From assembly GCA_020852155.1 (NCBI GenBank), contig JADZBJ010000055.1, positions 1 to 16,457 of the forward strand: a DNA stretch of 16,457 bases, in the 5' to 3' direction. Each line of letters begins with the position of its first letter. The first letter of the stretch is position 1. The translations under genes were made by a program, and so were the position numbers. This document shows positions 7,625 to 13,490 of this stretch, piece by piece. Below the pieces are notes generated by a model. The model was not told the origin of the DNA, did not search any database, and was given only the letters and a program-made list of their open reading frames with translations. The DNA comes from Saprospiraceae bacterium. GTDB taxonomy: Bacteria > Bacteroidota > Bacteroidia > Chitinophagales > Saprospiraceae.

Positions 7625-8191
7625 TTAAACGGTCATAATCTCCTTTTCCTTGACGCCAACTACTTTGTCAACGTGTTCAACAAACTTGTTGACCATGTCT
7701 TGCAGTTCGGTTTCTTTGCGTTTGCCCATATCTTCGGGCAAACCGTCTTTTACAGCCTTTTTAATCAGGTCGAGGCCCTTGTGGCGGGCAGTGCGCACAC
7801 CAACTTTGCTTTCTTCACCGGCGGCTTTTGACTTTTTAACCAATTCGCGGCGACGTTCCTCTGTCAGCGGCGGCACCATCAGGCGAATGATTTCACCGTC
7901 ATTGGCGGGTGTGATTCCGAGATTGGCGTTGATGAGGACGCGCTCGATCGGGCCGAGCATATTGCGTTCCCAGGGTTGTACAATGATGGTACGGGCGTCA
8001 CTGACCTGAACGTTGGCCACTTGAGGCAGTGGCGTAGGTGCTCCGTAATAATCCACCGTGAGGTCGGTGATCAGGCTGGTGGAGGCTTTACCGGTACGAA
8101 TTTTTAACAATTCGTGCTCGAGGTGCTCGATGGCCTTTTCCATGTGGGATTTGGCATCGGCGATGATTTTATTGACTAATTCTATTTCCAT
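7625..8191 (-). CDS. frr: Ribosome recycling factor
   Basis: The frame encodes the full RRF fold. It opens with helix MEIELVNKIIADAKSHMEKAIEHLEHELLKIRTGKAS, continues through the hinge TDLTVDYYGAPTPLPQVANV and domain II VPPLTEERRRELVK, and ends with the C-terminal helix carrying VRTARHKGLDLIKK and GKRKETELQDMV. With EF-G it splits post-termination ribosomes. I start at the ATG at 8189-8191 (188 residues), the usual family length. The frame continues upstream to an ATG at 8216-8218 and a TTG at 8228-8230, but the TTG overlaps the -7 box and must be excluded if that box is real. pyrH, the frequent neighbour in other bacteria, is not adjacent. Confidence 0.95.
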   Translation of the reverse strand: MEIELVNKIIADAKSHMEKAIEHLEHELLKIRTGKASTSLITDLTVDYYGAPTPLPQVANVQVSDARTIIVQPWERNMLGPIERVLINANLGITPANDGEIIRLMVPPLTEERRRELVKKSKAAGEESKVGVRTARHKGLDLIKKAVKDGLPEDMGKRKETELQDMVNKFVEHVDKVVGVKEKEIMTV

Positions 8192-8227
8192 TGTGTCGTT
8201 TTTATTTGAAATAGCCATTTGGGGCAG

Positions 8228-8235
8228 CAAAGGTG
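8228..8235 (-). promoter_or_regulatory. frr: Candidate -7 box of frr
   Basis: CACCTTTG on the minus strand resembles TAnnTTTG and equals the word in front of the cyclase gene. A transcription start a few bases downstream would favour the ATG at 8189-8191 with a leader of about 30 nt. Confidence 0.35.
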
Positions 8236-8269
8236 CGTAAACTTTCAGAATTGACGGTGAAAATCCAGT

Positions 8270-8305
8270 CGAATCAATCGAAAAATCGAAACAATCGAAT
8301 CATTT
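8270..8305. repeat. Degenerate fragment of the 9-nt arm repeat
   Basis: The words TCGAATCAATCG, AAAATCG and ACAATCGAATCAT match the right-arm orientation of the large elements at 291-477 and 5963-6191. The core module and the opposite arm are missing, so this looks like a relic or a minimal copy. It directly precedes the first 87-bp repeat. Confidence 0.55.
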
Positions 8306-8307
8306 AT

Positions 8308-8394
8308 ACCCGGATTTAAGTGATTTTAAAGATTTACATGATTGATTTTCATGATTTTTAATGATTTACAGACGCGAGTCGTTCATTACTACTT
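8308..8394. repeat. 87-bp direct repeat, copy 1 (3' side of hutI)
   Basis: The sequence starts ACCCGGATTTAA and ends in ACTACTT. It matches 9643-9729 base for base with 9 mismatches and no gaps (about 90% identity). It is AT-rich with a recurring TGATTTT word. Its last two bases fall in the hutI stop codon (8393-8395 on the minus strand). Confidence 0.8.
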
Positions 8395-9640
8395 AGGGTT
8401 GGCTGTAAAACGCTTTTCCATTCACAATAACCTGCCCGACGACATCGCTGCCGAAAGAGTAGGGTAGTGCGGCCAGCGATTTTATGCCTTTTGAAATCCA
8501 TACGTTGGCTCTTTTCCACGGCGCGATACTGCCGCATTCATGGCTGAGTTCCATGGCTGCTGCGCCGTTTAACGTCGCTGCGTTGATGGCTTCTTCGGGT
8601 AACATTTTCATTTTAATACAAGCCAGCGAAACAACAAAAGGCATTTTACCTGATGGCGACGACCCCGGATTATAGTCGGTAGCCAGCACCAAGGGCAGGT
8701 CGGCATCCATGATCTCGCGCGCGGGACCAAATGGAATGCCCAGGAAAAACGCGCAGGATGGCAGCAGCGTCGGCATGGTTTGGCTCGATTTCAGGGCCTC
8801 AATCTCCACGTCACTGCAATATTCAAGGTGATCCACCGAAATAGCGCCGTGTTTAACGCCCGTCTGAACGCCGCCGCTCAGACCGAGTTCGTTGGCGTGA
8901 ATTTTAGGTTTAAGGCCGTGCTTCCATCCCGCTTCCAGAATTTGCCCGGTTTCTTCGGGCGTAAAAAATCCAAAATCACAAAATACGTCGCAGTAATCGG
9001 CCAGCCCTTCAGCGGCGACTTGTGGCAGCATTTCCTGAATGACCAAGTCAATATAATCCTGACGGCGCTCCTTGTATTCCACCGGAATGGCGTGAGCACC
9101 CAGGAATGTGGCTTTTATGGGTATCGGACTGCGTTCTTTCAAGCGGCGAATCACGCGTAACATTTTTAATTCGCTGTCGAGGCTGAGGCCGTATCCGCTT
9201 TTGATTTCAATTGCGCCTGTTCCGTATCGAATGACTTCCTGTAATCGTCCCCAGGCGCCTTCGAACAGTTCATCCTCGCTCATGGCTTGCAATTTTCGGG
9301 CAGAGTTAAGGATACCGCCGCCGCGCCGGGCAATTTCTTCGTACGAAAGCCCTTGAATGCGCGCAACGAACTCCTCTTCGCGGGTAGCGGCAAATACAAT
9401 ATGCGTATGCGAATCGCACCAGCCCGGAAAAACCATGTTGCCGGCAACGTCTATCACCTCGTCGGCGCGGTCTGGGCATGACGACATCGGGCCGAATGCA
9501 GCGATAAGCCCGTTGTCCATCAGCAGCCAGGCGTCATTCAGGTGGGGTAGTGTGGCCATATCGCGCCCGCGTACCAAGGGTCGGGGTTGCGTTTCTGCCT
9601 GATAAAGAACGCCGATATTGCGCAGTAAAAGAGATGCCAT
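8393..9640 (-). CDS. hutI: Imidazolonepropionase
   Basis: This 415-residue amidohydrolase hydrolyses 4-imidazolone-5-propionate to N-formimino-L-glutamate in histidine breakdown. The metal-binding H78 and H80 sit in DSHTH, with H248 in IHANE, H271 in DHLEY and the catalytic or metal Asp D322 in LATDYNPGSSP. Specific HutI stretches include EEEFVARIQGLSYEEIARRGGGI and EIKSGYGL. Length is normal for the family (about 405-420). The ATG at 9638-9640 is the first in frame. No hutH, hutU or hutG is in the window, so any hut pathway must be scattered. It is bracketed exactly by two 87-bp direct repeats, the upstream one starting 3 bp before the ATG. The gene itself shows no defect. Confidence 0.95.
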   Translation of the reverse strand: MASLLLRNIGVLYQAETQPRPLVRGRDMATLPHLNDAWLLMDNGLIAAFGPMSSCPDRADEVIDVAGNMVFPGWCDSHTHIVFAATREEEFVARIQGLSYEEIARRGGGILNSARKLQAMSEDELFEGAWGRLQEVIRYGTGAIEIKSGYGLSLDSELKMLRVIRRLKERSPIPIKATFLGAHAIPVEYKERRQDYIDLVIQEMLPQVAAEGLADYCDVFCDFGFFTPEETGQILEAGWKHGLKPKIHANELGLSGGVQTGVKHGAISVDHLEYCSDVEIEALKSSQTMPTLLPSCAFFLGIPFGPAREIMDADLPLVLATDYNPGSSPSGKMPFVVSLACIKMKMLPEEAINAATLNGAAAMELSHECGSIAPWKRANVWISKGIKSLAALPYSFGSDVVGQVIVNGKAFYSQP

Positions 9641-9642
9641 TT

Positions 9643-9729
9643 ACCCGGATTTAAATGATTTTAAAGATTATCATGATTGATTTTCTTGATTTTCAATGAT
9701 TTACAGACGCGATTTGTTCATAACCACTT
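9643..9729. repeat. 87-bp direct repeat, copy 2 (5' side of hutI)
   Basis: This is the partner of 8308-8394, in the same orientation with 9 mismatches over 87 bases. It starts 3 bp upstream of the hutI ATG and fills most of the hutI-hscB divergent gap, so hutI's promoter must lie in or beyond it. Confidence 0.8.
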
Positions 9730-9772
9730 TGTGTTGACTATAAATCAGTGGCAAAAATAGTACGCTTCGACG

Positions 9773-9780
9773 TAGCTTTG
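9773..9780 (+). promoter_or_regulatory. hscB: Candidate -7 box of hscB
   Basis: TAGCTTTG is an exact match to TAnnTTTG. The hscB ATG at 9788 follows 7 nt later, which suggests a leaderless or nearly leaderless transcript. No convincing -33 TTG is at standard spacing. Confidence 0.45.
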
Positions 9781-9787
9781 TCCCGAA

Positions 9788-10336
9788 ATGAACAACATGC
9801 ACTTTTTTGACTTTTTTGAAATACCGGTTTCGCTTAATCCTGATGTGACGGCGCTTCGGCAGGCGTATTTGCGCAACAGCCGAAAATTTCATCCAGACTT
9901 CCATACCCTCGCCGATGATGCCGCGCAGGCAGCCATGCTGGAACAGGCTTCGCTGAACAATGAAGCCTTTCAAACCTTGCTGAATCCTGAACGCCGCATG
10001 GCTTACGTCCTGAAGTTATTCGGGTTGTTGGGCGATGAAAACGCTAATCCAGCCATGCCACAGGACTTTCTGATGGAAATGATGGATATTAATGAAGCCC
10101 TGATGGAACTGGAATTTGACTTCGATCAGGCGCGTTTTGACGACACCTTAAATCAAGTGCAAAGTCTTGAAAATGAATTAGATAAGGAGGTAGAAGACGT
10201 CGTAAAAAACTGGACGCCTGATGTGCCCGACAGCACGCAACAATTGGAGCGGGTGAGGGATTTTTTTTTAAAAAAGAAATATTTGTTGCGTATTCGTGAA
10301 AACCTCTCTAATTTTGCCGCGCTTAAAAAGCAATGA
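9788..10336 (+). CDS. hscB: Fe-S protein assembly co-chaperone HscB
   Basis: This is a 182-residue J-domain protein. Residues 1-~78 form the J-domain, with FFDFFEIP at the start and the HPD triad at 35-37 (KFHPDFH) that stimulates HscA ATPase. Residues ~90-182 match the HscB C-terminal three-helix domain that binds the scaffold IscU, including the hallmark LMEMMDINEALMELE. It delivers IscU to the HscA chaperone for Fe-S cluster transfer. Partners hscA and iscU are not adjacent. Translation starts at the ATG at 9788; a second ATG at codon 4 is possible. The TGA at 10334-10336 is only 3 nt before a tRNA gene, and the first terminator comes after that tRNA, so the two are probably transcribed together. 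Confidence 0.92.
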   Translation: MNNMHFFDFFEIPVSLNPDVTALRQAYLRNSRKFHPDFHTLADDAAQAAMLEQASLNNEAFQTLLNPERRMAYVLKLFGLLGDENANPAMPQDFLMEMMDINEALMELEFDFDQARFDDTLNQVQSLENELDKEVEDVVKNWTPDVPDSTQQLERVRDFFLKKKYLLRIRENLSNFAALKKQ

Positions 10337-10339
10337 CCT

Positions 10340-10422
10340 GCGGGAGTGGCGGAATGGTAGACGCGATGGTCTCAAACACCATTAACTTCACGGTTGTGCG
10401 AGTTCGAGTCTCGCTTCCCGCA
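10340..10422 (+). tRNA. tRNA-Leu (anticodon CAA)
   Basis: This is a complete 83-nt class II tRNA. The acceptor GCGGGAG (10340-10346) pairs with TTCCCGC (10415-10421), with one G-U, and the discriminator A is at 10422. The anticodon stem ATGGT/ACCAT encloses CTCAAAC with anticodon CAA at 10373-10375, which reads UUG. The long variable arm has a small AAC/GTT helix. The T arm is GCGAG-TTCGAGT-CTCGC. The CCA end is not encoded (CTA follows), so it is added after transcription. It lies 3 nt after hscB. Confidence 0.97.
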
Positions 10423-10426
10423 CTAC

Positions 10427-10461
10427 AAGCACTTCGGATTTAATCCGAAGTGCTTTTTTTT
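10427..10461 (+). terminator. Intrinsic terminator after tRNA-Leu
   Basis: AAGCACTTCGGAT (10427-10439) pairs perfectly with ATCCGAAGTGCTT (10443-10455) around a 3-nt loop. An eight-T run (10454-10461) follows. It is the first terminator after hscB. Confidence 0.93.
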
Positions 10462-10476
10462 GTGCGTGTCGGGACT

Positions 10477-10490
10477 TTTAAACAACCTCT
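10477..10490. repeat. Copy of 14-nt motif TTTAAACAACCTCT
   Basis: Identical to 7004-7017. On the minus strand it begins within the TAG (10491-10489) that ends the reading frame of the broken membrane protein. Confidence 0.6.
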
Positions 10491-10665
10491 ACGACTTCTG
10501 ATAATTGTTTTCGCGCTTGATCTTGCGCCTTCTCAATACTTCAATCAGGGCTGCAATAATAACCGTCCAGCCTGCGATAAGAATGAGAATGCCAGCGGCA
10601 TTATTACCACTACAGCTGACGTTGCAGGCCAAAACAAAAATGCCAAACATCAGTGCTAATGCAAA
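10489..10665 (-). pseudogene. C-terminal continuation of the upstream membrane protein after an in-frame TGA
   Basis: Directly after the TGA at 10666-10668 the same frame stays open for 58 codons to a TAG (10489-10491). It encodes the second half of a hydrophobic helix (FALALMFGIFVLAC), then NVSCSGNNAAG, another TM helix (ILILIAGWTVIIAALIEVL) and a basic tail (RRRKIKRENN). The ACNVSCSGNNAAG turn resembles a Cys-x3-Cys-S-G loop that I recall between two TM helices in small Bacteroidota membrane proteins; I could not check this. The first ATG after the TGA is at 10648-10650 and would give 53 residues with an incomplete first helix. It is best read as the detached end of one 234-codon gene. Alternatives are readthrough, a separate small protein, or a one-base error in the sequence. 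Confidence 0.6.
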
Positions 10666-11193
10666 TCAATACAGAAAGACGACCGCAACTGTATTTTCAG
10701 AATTCGATCCCGATTTTTTCGCTTTCACATAAGCCTGGTACTGGCCGCGCATGGATTTTTTAAATTTCCTCCATGACATTTTTTCGCCTTTATCCGGCAT
10801 TTCCGACGCCATGCGTTCTTTCGACAGCAGCATAACCGGCACAGCATTGGCCTGACTGCTGACCTCCCGGTATGCAGCGTGTGCATCGCGGTTGGATGCC
10901 GTCATGATCATGAGCATACCAGAACACACGATGACGAAGTCGAGTGTTTTTTGTCGGGCATAATTGAACTTCCAGAAACGATACCTTGATCGCCGAACAG
11001 GATAAAGCATCCAGGCCGTGAAAAACAGGACAATACCTGCATTAATCAGGTACTTGGGCAGGTAAATGTCGTGACTGAAGAAATGAATGCCCATCCAGAT
11101 ACTGATAAACAATAGAGCAAGATTGGCAAAAACCAGAATGGTTCGAGATTTGATCGGGTTTAATAAGGCCCAAAGCGAGATGTTTTGCATCAT
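10666..11193 (-). CDS. Multi-pass membrane protein of unknown function, stopped inside a TM helix
   Basis: This is a 175-residue product with three clear hydrophobic helices (~19-38, 48-65, 85-98). A hydrophilic region follows (~99-160) with ERMASEMPDKGEKMSWRKFKKSMRGQYQAYVKAKKSG. It ends TVAVVFLY at a TGA. I recognise no named family; the basic K-x-S-W-R-K-F-K-K segment before a TM pair recalls uncharacterised Bacteroidota membrane proteins. The TGA falls in the middle of what would be a fourth helix, whose second half and a fifth helix are encoded in frame downstream (10489-10665), so this is probably the truncated N-terminal part of a 234-codon gene. The start is ATG at 11191-11193, with a second ATG next to it. 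Confidence 0.6.
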   Translation of the reverse strand: MMQNISLWALLNPIKSRTILVFANLALLFISIWMGIHFFSHDIYLPKYLINAGIVLFFTAWMLYPVRRSRYRFWKFNYARQKTLDFVIVCSGMLMIMTASNRDAHAAYREVSSQANAVPVMLLSKERMASEMPDKGEKMSWRKFKKSMRGQYQAYVKAKKSGSNSENTVAVVFLY

Positions 11194-11272
11194 GAGCGGT
11201 GTTTTAAGTTGTAATGAATTTGATGTAATATATTGAAAAACAATGAATTATATTTTTAAAATCCACTCGCCT

Positions 11273-11296
11273 CTAATCACTAATCACTAACCACTA
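11273..11296. repeat. Three 7-nt tandem units (CTAATCA) running into the fabG stop codon
   Basis: CTAATCA, CTAATCA and CTAACCA are followed by CTA. The final CTA (11294-11296) is the TAG stop codon of the reductase gene on the minus strand. The array lies in the 100-bp AT-rich gap before the membrane protein gene. Confidence 0.6.
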
Positions 11297-12043
11297 TGTA
11301 TATCCTCCGCAAACCGAAATCTCTTGTCCGGTGATATAAGCGGCTTGATCGGAAGCCAGAAATACCGCCAGATTGGCTACTTCTTCCGGCAGGCCGAAAC
11401 GGCGAAGCGGAATATTTTTTTTCAGTTCAGGCCCTATTTTTTCCCTGACCGGTGCGGATAAATCTGTTTCGATCATGCCCGGAGAAATCAGGTTGGAGCG
11501 AATATTGCGAGGCCCGACCTCTTTGGCAATGGACCGATTCAGACCGATTAACGCTGATTTTGACGCCGCGTAAGCTGCCTGCCCTGCATTTCCTTCTGCT
11601 CCGACAACCGAACCGATGTGCAACAATACGCCGTTGCGTTGAGGTATCATATACCTGAGGGTAAATTGTGTGTGAAAAAATGCAGCATCCAGATTAATCG
11701 CCTGTGTATTGCGCCATTCTTCCATGGAAATATCACATATCAATTTGTCGGCCAAACGCCCGGCGTTGTTGACCAAGATATCTATACTTCCGAATTCCCG
11801 GATAAATGCCGTAAGGGTCGTTTCTACTTCTGCGGCCTGCGACACATCGCACTGCCAGGCCATCACCTTGACGCCATAAGTGTCCGTTAATTCCCTGACG
11901 AGGGTTTCGGCTTCTGCCTGACTATTTAGCCAGGAAAAACCTACGTTGGCTCCGGCGGCGGCAAAAGCCCTGACGATGGCTGCTCCGATACCTCTGGAGC
12001 CGCCGGAAACGAAAGCGTTTTTGTTCAATAAAAGATGTTTCAT
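11294..12043 (-). CDS. fabG: 3-oxoacyl-ACP reductase-type short-chain dehydrogenase
   Basis: This is a 249-residue classical SDR. The nucleotide loop is GGSRGIG (14-20), followed by CDV at 65-67 and NNAG at 92-95. The catalytic set is N117, S145, Y158 and K162 (YAASK). The tail carries PGMIET and RFGLPEEVANLAVFLASDQAAYITGQ, the usual FabG signature. It should reduce a 3-oxoacyl-thioester with NADPH, either in fatty acid synthesis or on a specialised acyl carrier substrate. The first glycine motif begins SGG rather than TGG, a mild departure. It lies 21 nt after the stop of the secreted peptidase gene on the same strand, so the two probably share a transcript, though no functional link is evident. 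Other fab genes are absent, so this may be a paralogue. Confidence 0.85.
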   Translation of the reverse strand: MKHLLLNKNAFVSGGSRGIGAAIVRAFAAAGANVGFSWLNSQAEAETLVRELTDTYGVKVMAWQCDVSQAAEVETTLTAFIREFGSIDILVNNAGRLADKLICDISMEEWRNTQAINLDAAFFHTQFTLRYMIPQRNGVLLHIGSVVGAEGNAGQAAYAASKSALIGLNRSIAKEVGPRNIRSNLISPGMIETDLSAPVREKIGPELKKNIPLRRFGLPEEVANLAVFLASDQAAYITGQEISVCGGYT

Positions 12044-12064
12044 GTGCGTGTTGAATGGATGAAT

Positions 12065-13378
12065 TTACTCGGTTCGTATGAATGAAAAGGCGACAGACGG
12101 CCTGTTTTCGAAAGTCAATACAAGGTGGTAAATGCCGGCTGTATAAGGACTGGTATCTAATTGCATTTCATTTTCTGAACGATGACGGATAGCGGTTTTA
12201 ACTTTTTGTCCCTGACCATTGAAGACTTCAACTTTACATTCGCGAGCGTTGAAAATCCTGGATGAAACAGTCAATTTGTCTGTAACAGGATTAGGATATA
12301 GTTGAATAGTAGAAGTAATATCATCATCTGCCACAGAAGTAACGCTGCACGTGAGTGGATCGCCGTTTTGGGAAGTAAAAAACGCTTCGTTTACGCTCCA
12401 GTGTAGCCATTGTCCGCCGGCGCCGGTTTTCCAGTCATTCAGGTCAAAGGAGTTTTGGCCGCCGGGCGTACCTTTCACCTGATAAGCCTTGAGGGCTTTC
12501 CCGCCCTTATTCCAGGTCAGTGGCGTGAGCGCGCTGCAAATTTCCGGTGAGAAGTCTGCCAGATCACAATTGGGCTGTATGAAGTAGGCGTTATCATCAA
12601 AATTTGGTCCTCCGCCGTACACCCTGGCGATGCCTGTGGTATCAATACAAACAGCAGTGTATTCATCGCAAGCGATAGCCTTGCCTCTTACCCCGTAATC
12701 AGTCAATATTCTGGACAGAAAAACAACCAGCCGGCCTCGGCGGTCCGGGTCGTCGAAGTGCGAATCAGTGATGACGGATTTTAGGTGTTCATTGCGGATA
12801 AACGCAGTCGAATCCACCGTCACAAAACTGTTATACGGATTGCCAAGGGCTTCTTCAGAAGTAACAGTGCCATTTTGTGCCGAAAAGTAATATTGACCCA
12901 TAATAGCCAATCCTGCGCTGGTGCCACCCACAACGATATTACGCTCTCGTATGGCTTTGTTAACCAGGCTGTCAATCGGCGTATTCCGCCAGTAGGAAAC
13001 ATATTTCCATTGATCGCCTCCGGCAAACCAAATCGCCTCGGCCTGATTAATTTTTTGATGCAAATAAGCAGCGTTGCTGGCCGCTGCATTGTGGCATACG
13101 ATAGATTCAACGGAATTGACCGGAACGCCCAGTTCTGAATACAAATAACTGTTATAGCCATTAGAACCGCTGGCCCTTAGTACCAAAACATCCCCGCCGT
13201 TGGCGCGCTGCAAAAACCAGCGCATGGCATTATCATCTTCCGTTGCGCCACCCATGATACAAATGCCGCCTGTAGGATTTGTCACCACGTCGGTTGAACT
13301 GCCTGTGAAATAGGAAGTATAATTTTGAGAAAAAGCGTAAGCAGGAATCAGCAGTAAAATGAACAGGGCTTTCTTCAT
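12065..13378 (-). CDS. Secreted cyanophycinase-like S51 peptidase with T9SS sorting tail
   Basis: This is a 437-residue protein. A signal peptide (1-~18, ending AFSQ) is followed by an S51-type domain (~28-340) and a T9SS type A tail (~355-437) that starts IQLYPNPVTDKLTV and ends in YTAGIYHLVL. The nucleophile elbow is GGTSAG (151-156, S154). DSHFDDPDRRGRL supplies H207, and the CDEYTAV stretch supplies E239, matching the Ser-His-Glu set of cyanophycinase. The early GGICIMGGATED and WFAGGDQWKYV motifs also fit. Family members hydrolyse cyanophycin (Asp-Arg polymer) or related beta-Asp peptides. With signal peptide and sorting tail it must act outside the cell or on its surface, so the substrate is taken from the environment. 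Substrate is inferred. It is the first gene of a likely operon with the FabG-type gene. Confidence 0.88.
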   Translation of the reverse strand: MKKALFILLLIPAYAFSQNYTSYFTGSSTDVVTNPTGGICIMGGATEDDNAMRWFLQRANGGDVLVLRASGSNGYNSYLYSELGVPVNSVESIVCHNAAASNAAYLHQKINQAEAIWFAGGDQWKYVSYWRNTPIDSLVNKAIRERNIVVGGTSAGLAIMGQYYFSAQNGTVTSEEALGNPYNSFVTVDSTAFIRNEHLKSVITDSHFDDPDRRGRLVVFLSRILTDYGVRGKAIACDEYTAVCIDTTGIARVYGGGPNFDDNAYFIQPNCDLADFSPEICSALTPLTWNKGGKALKAYQVKGTPGGQNSFDLNDWKTGAGGQWLHWSVNEAFFTSQNGDPLTCSVTSVADDDITSTIQLYPNPVTDKLTVSSRIFNARECKVEVFNGQGQKVKTAIRHRSENEMQLDTSPYTAGIYHLVLTFENRPSVAFSFIRTE

Positions 13379-13379
13379 A

Positions 13380-13393
13380 AACGATTAATCGTT
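13380..13393. promoter_or_regulatory. 14-bp perfect palindrome upstream of the S51 peptidase gene (possible operator)
   Basis: AACGATTAATCGTT is a complete palindrome beginning 2 bp before the peptidase ATG (minus strand). It lies where the transcription start would fall if the TACACCTG box at 13405-13398 is used. The position fits a repressor site or a mRNA-start structure. The binding protein is unknown. Confidence 0.4.
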
Positions 13394-13397
13394 GTCG

Positions 13398-13428
13398 CAG
13401 GTGTATTTTTGCCGTCAAGTTATGGCAA
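13398..13428 (-). promoter_or_regulatory. Candidate promoter of the S51 peptidase-fabG operon
   Basis: On the minus strand TTG (13428-13426) is followed after 20 nt by TACACCTG (13405-13398), which fits the spacing of Bacteroidota promoters but matches TAnnTTTG only in part. Confidence 0.3.
13404..13411 (+). promoter_or_regulatory. Candidate -7 box for the 22-codon ORF and GluQRS gene
   Basis: TATTTTTG is an exact match to TAnnTTTG. The small ORF's ATG (13422) comes 10 nt later and the synthetase ATG 75 nt later. It overlaps the minus-strand promoter candidate, making a compact divergent promoter. Confidence 0.45.
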
Positions 13429-13490
13429 CGATTGCTAATTCAATTCCAGATATTTTTAAAAAACTCGAAACACTCATTAATCAGGCATGA
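13422..13490 (+). CDS. Possible 22-residue leader ORF overlapping the synthetase start
   Basis: ATG at 13422 opens 22 codons ending in a TGA (13488-13490) that overlaps the synthetase ATG (13487-13489) as ATGA. The peptide begins MATIANSIPDIF and continues as a short amphipathic helix. It follows a perfect -7 box by 10 nt, and the overlap suggests translational coupling. It has no run of Glu, Asp or other regulatory codons that would mark an attenuator. It could equally be chance, or a remnant of a lost gene. Confidence 0.3.
   Translation: MATIANSIPDIFKKLETLINQA

Noticed and set aside
8192..8230. Longer frr start (TTG at 8228-8230)
   Set aside because: The TTG overlaps the CACCTTTG promoter box and would add 13 residues not found in typical RRF.
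8308..9729. Insertion sequence or transposon around hutI
   Set aside because: The flanking repeats are direct, lack transposase between them, and show no terminal inverted repeats or target-site duplications.
10450..10732. Plus-strand small ORFs after the tRNA terminator
   Set aside because: They lie antisense to the membrane-protein tail, whose minus-strand frame gives clear TM helices; one begins inside the terminator T run.
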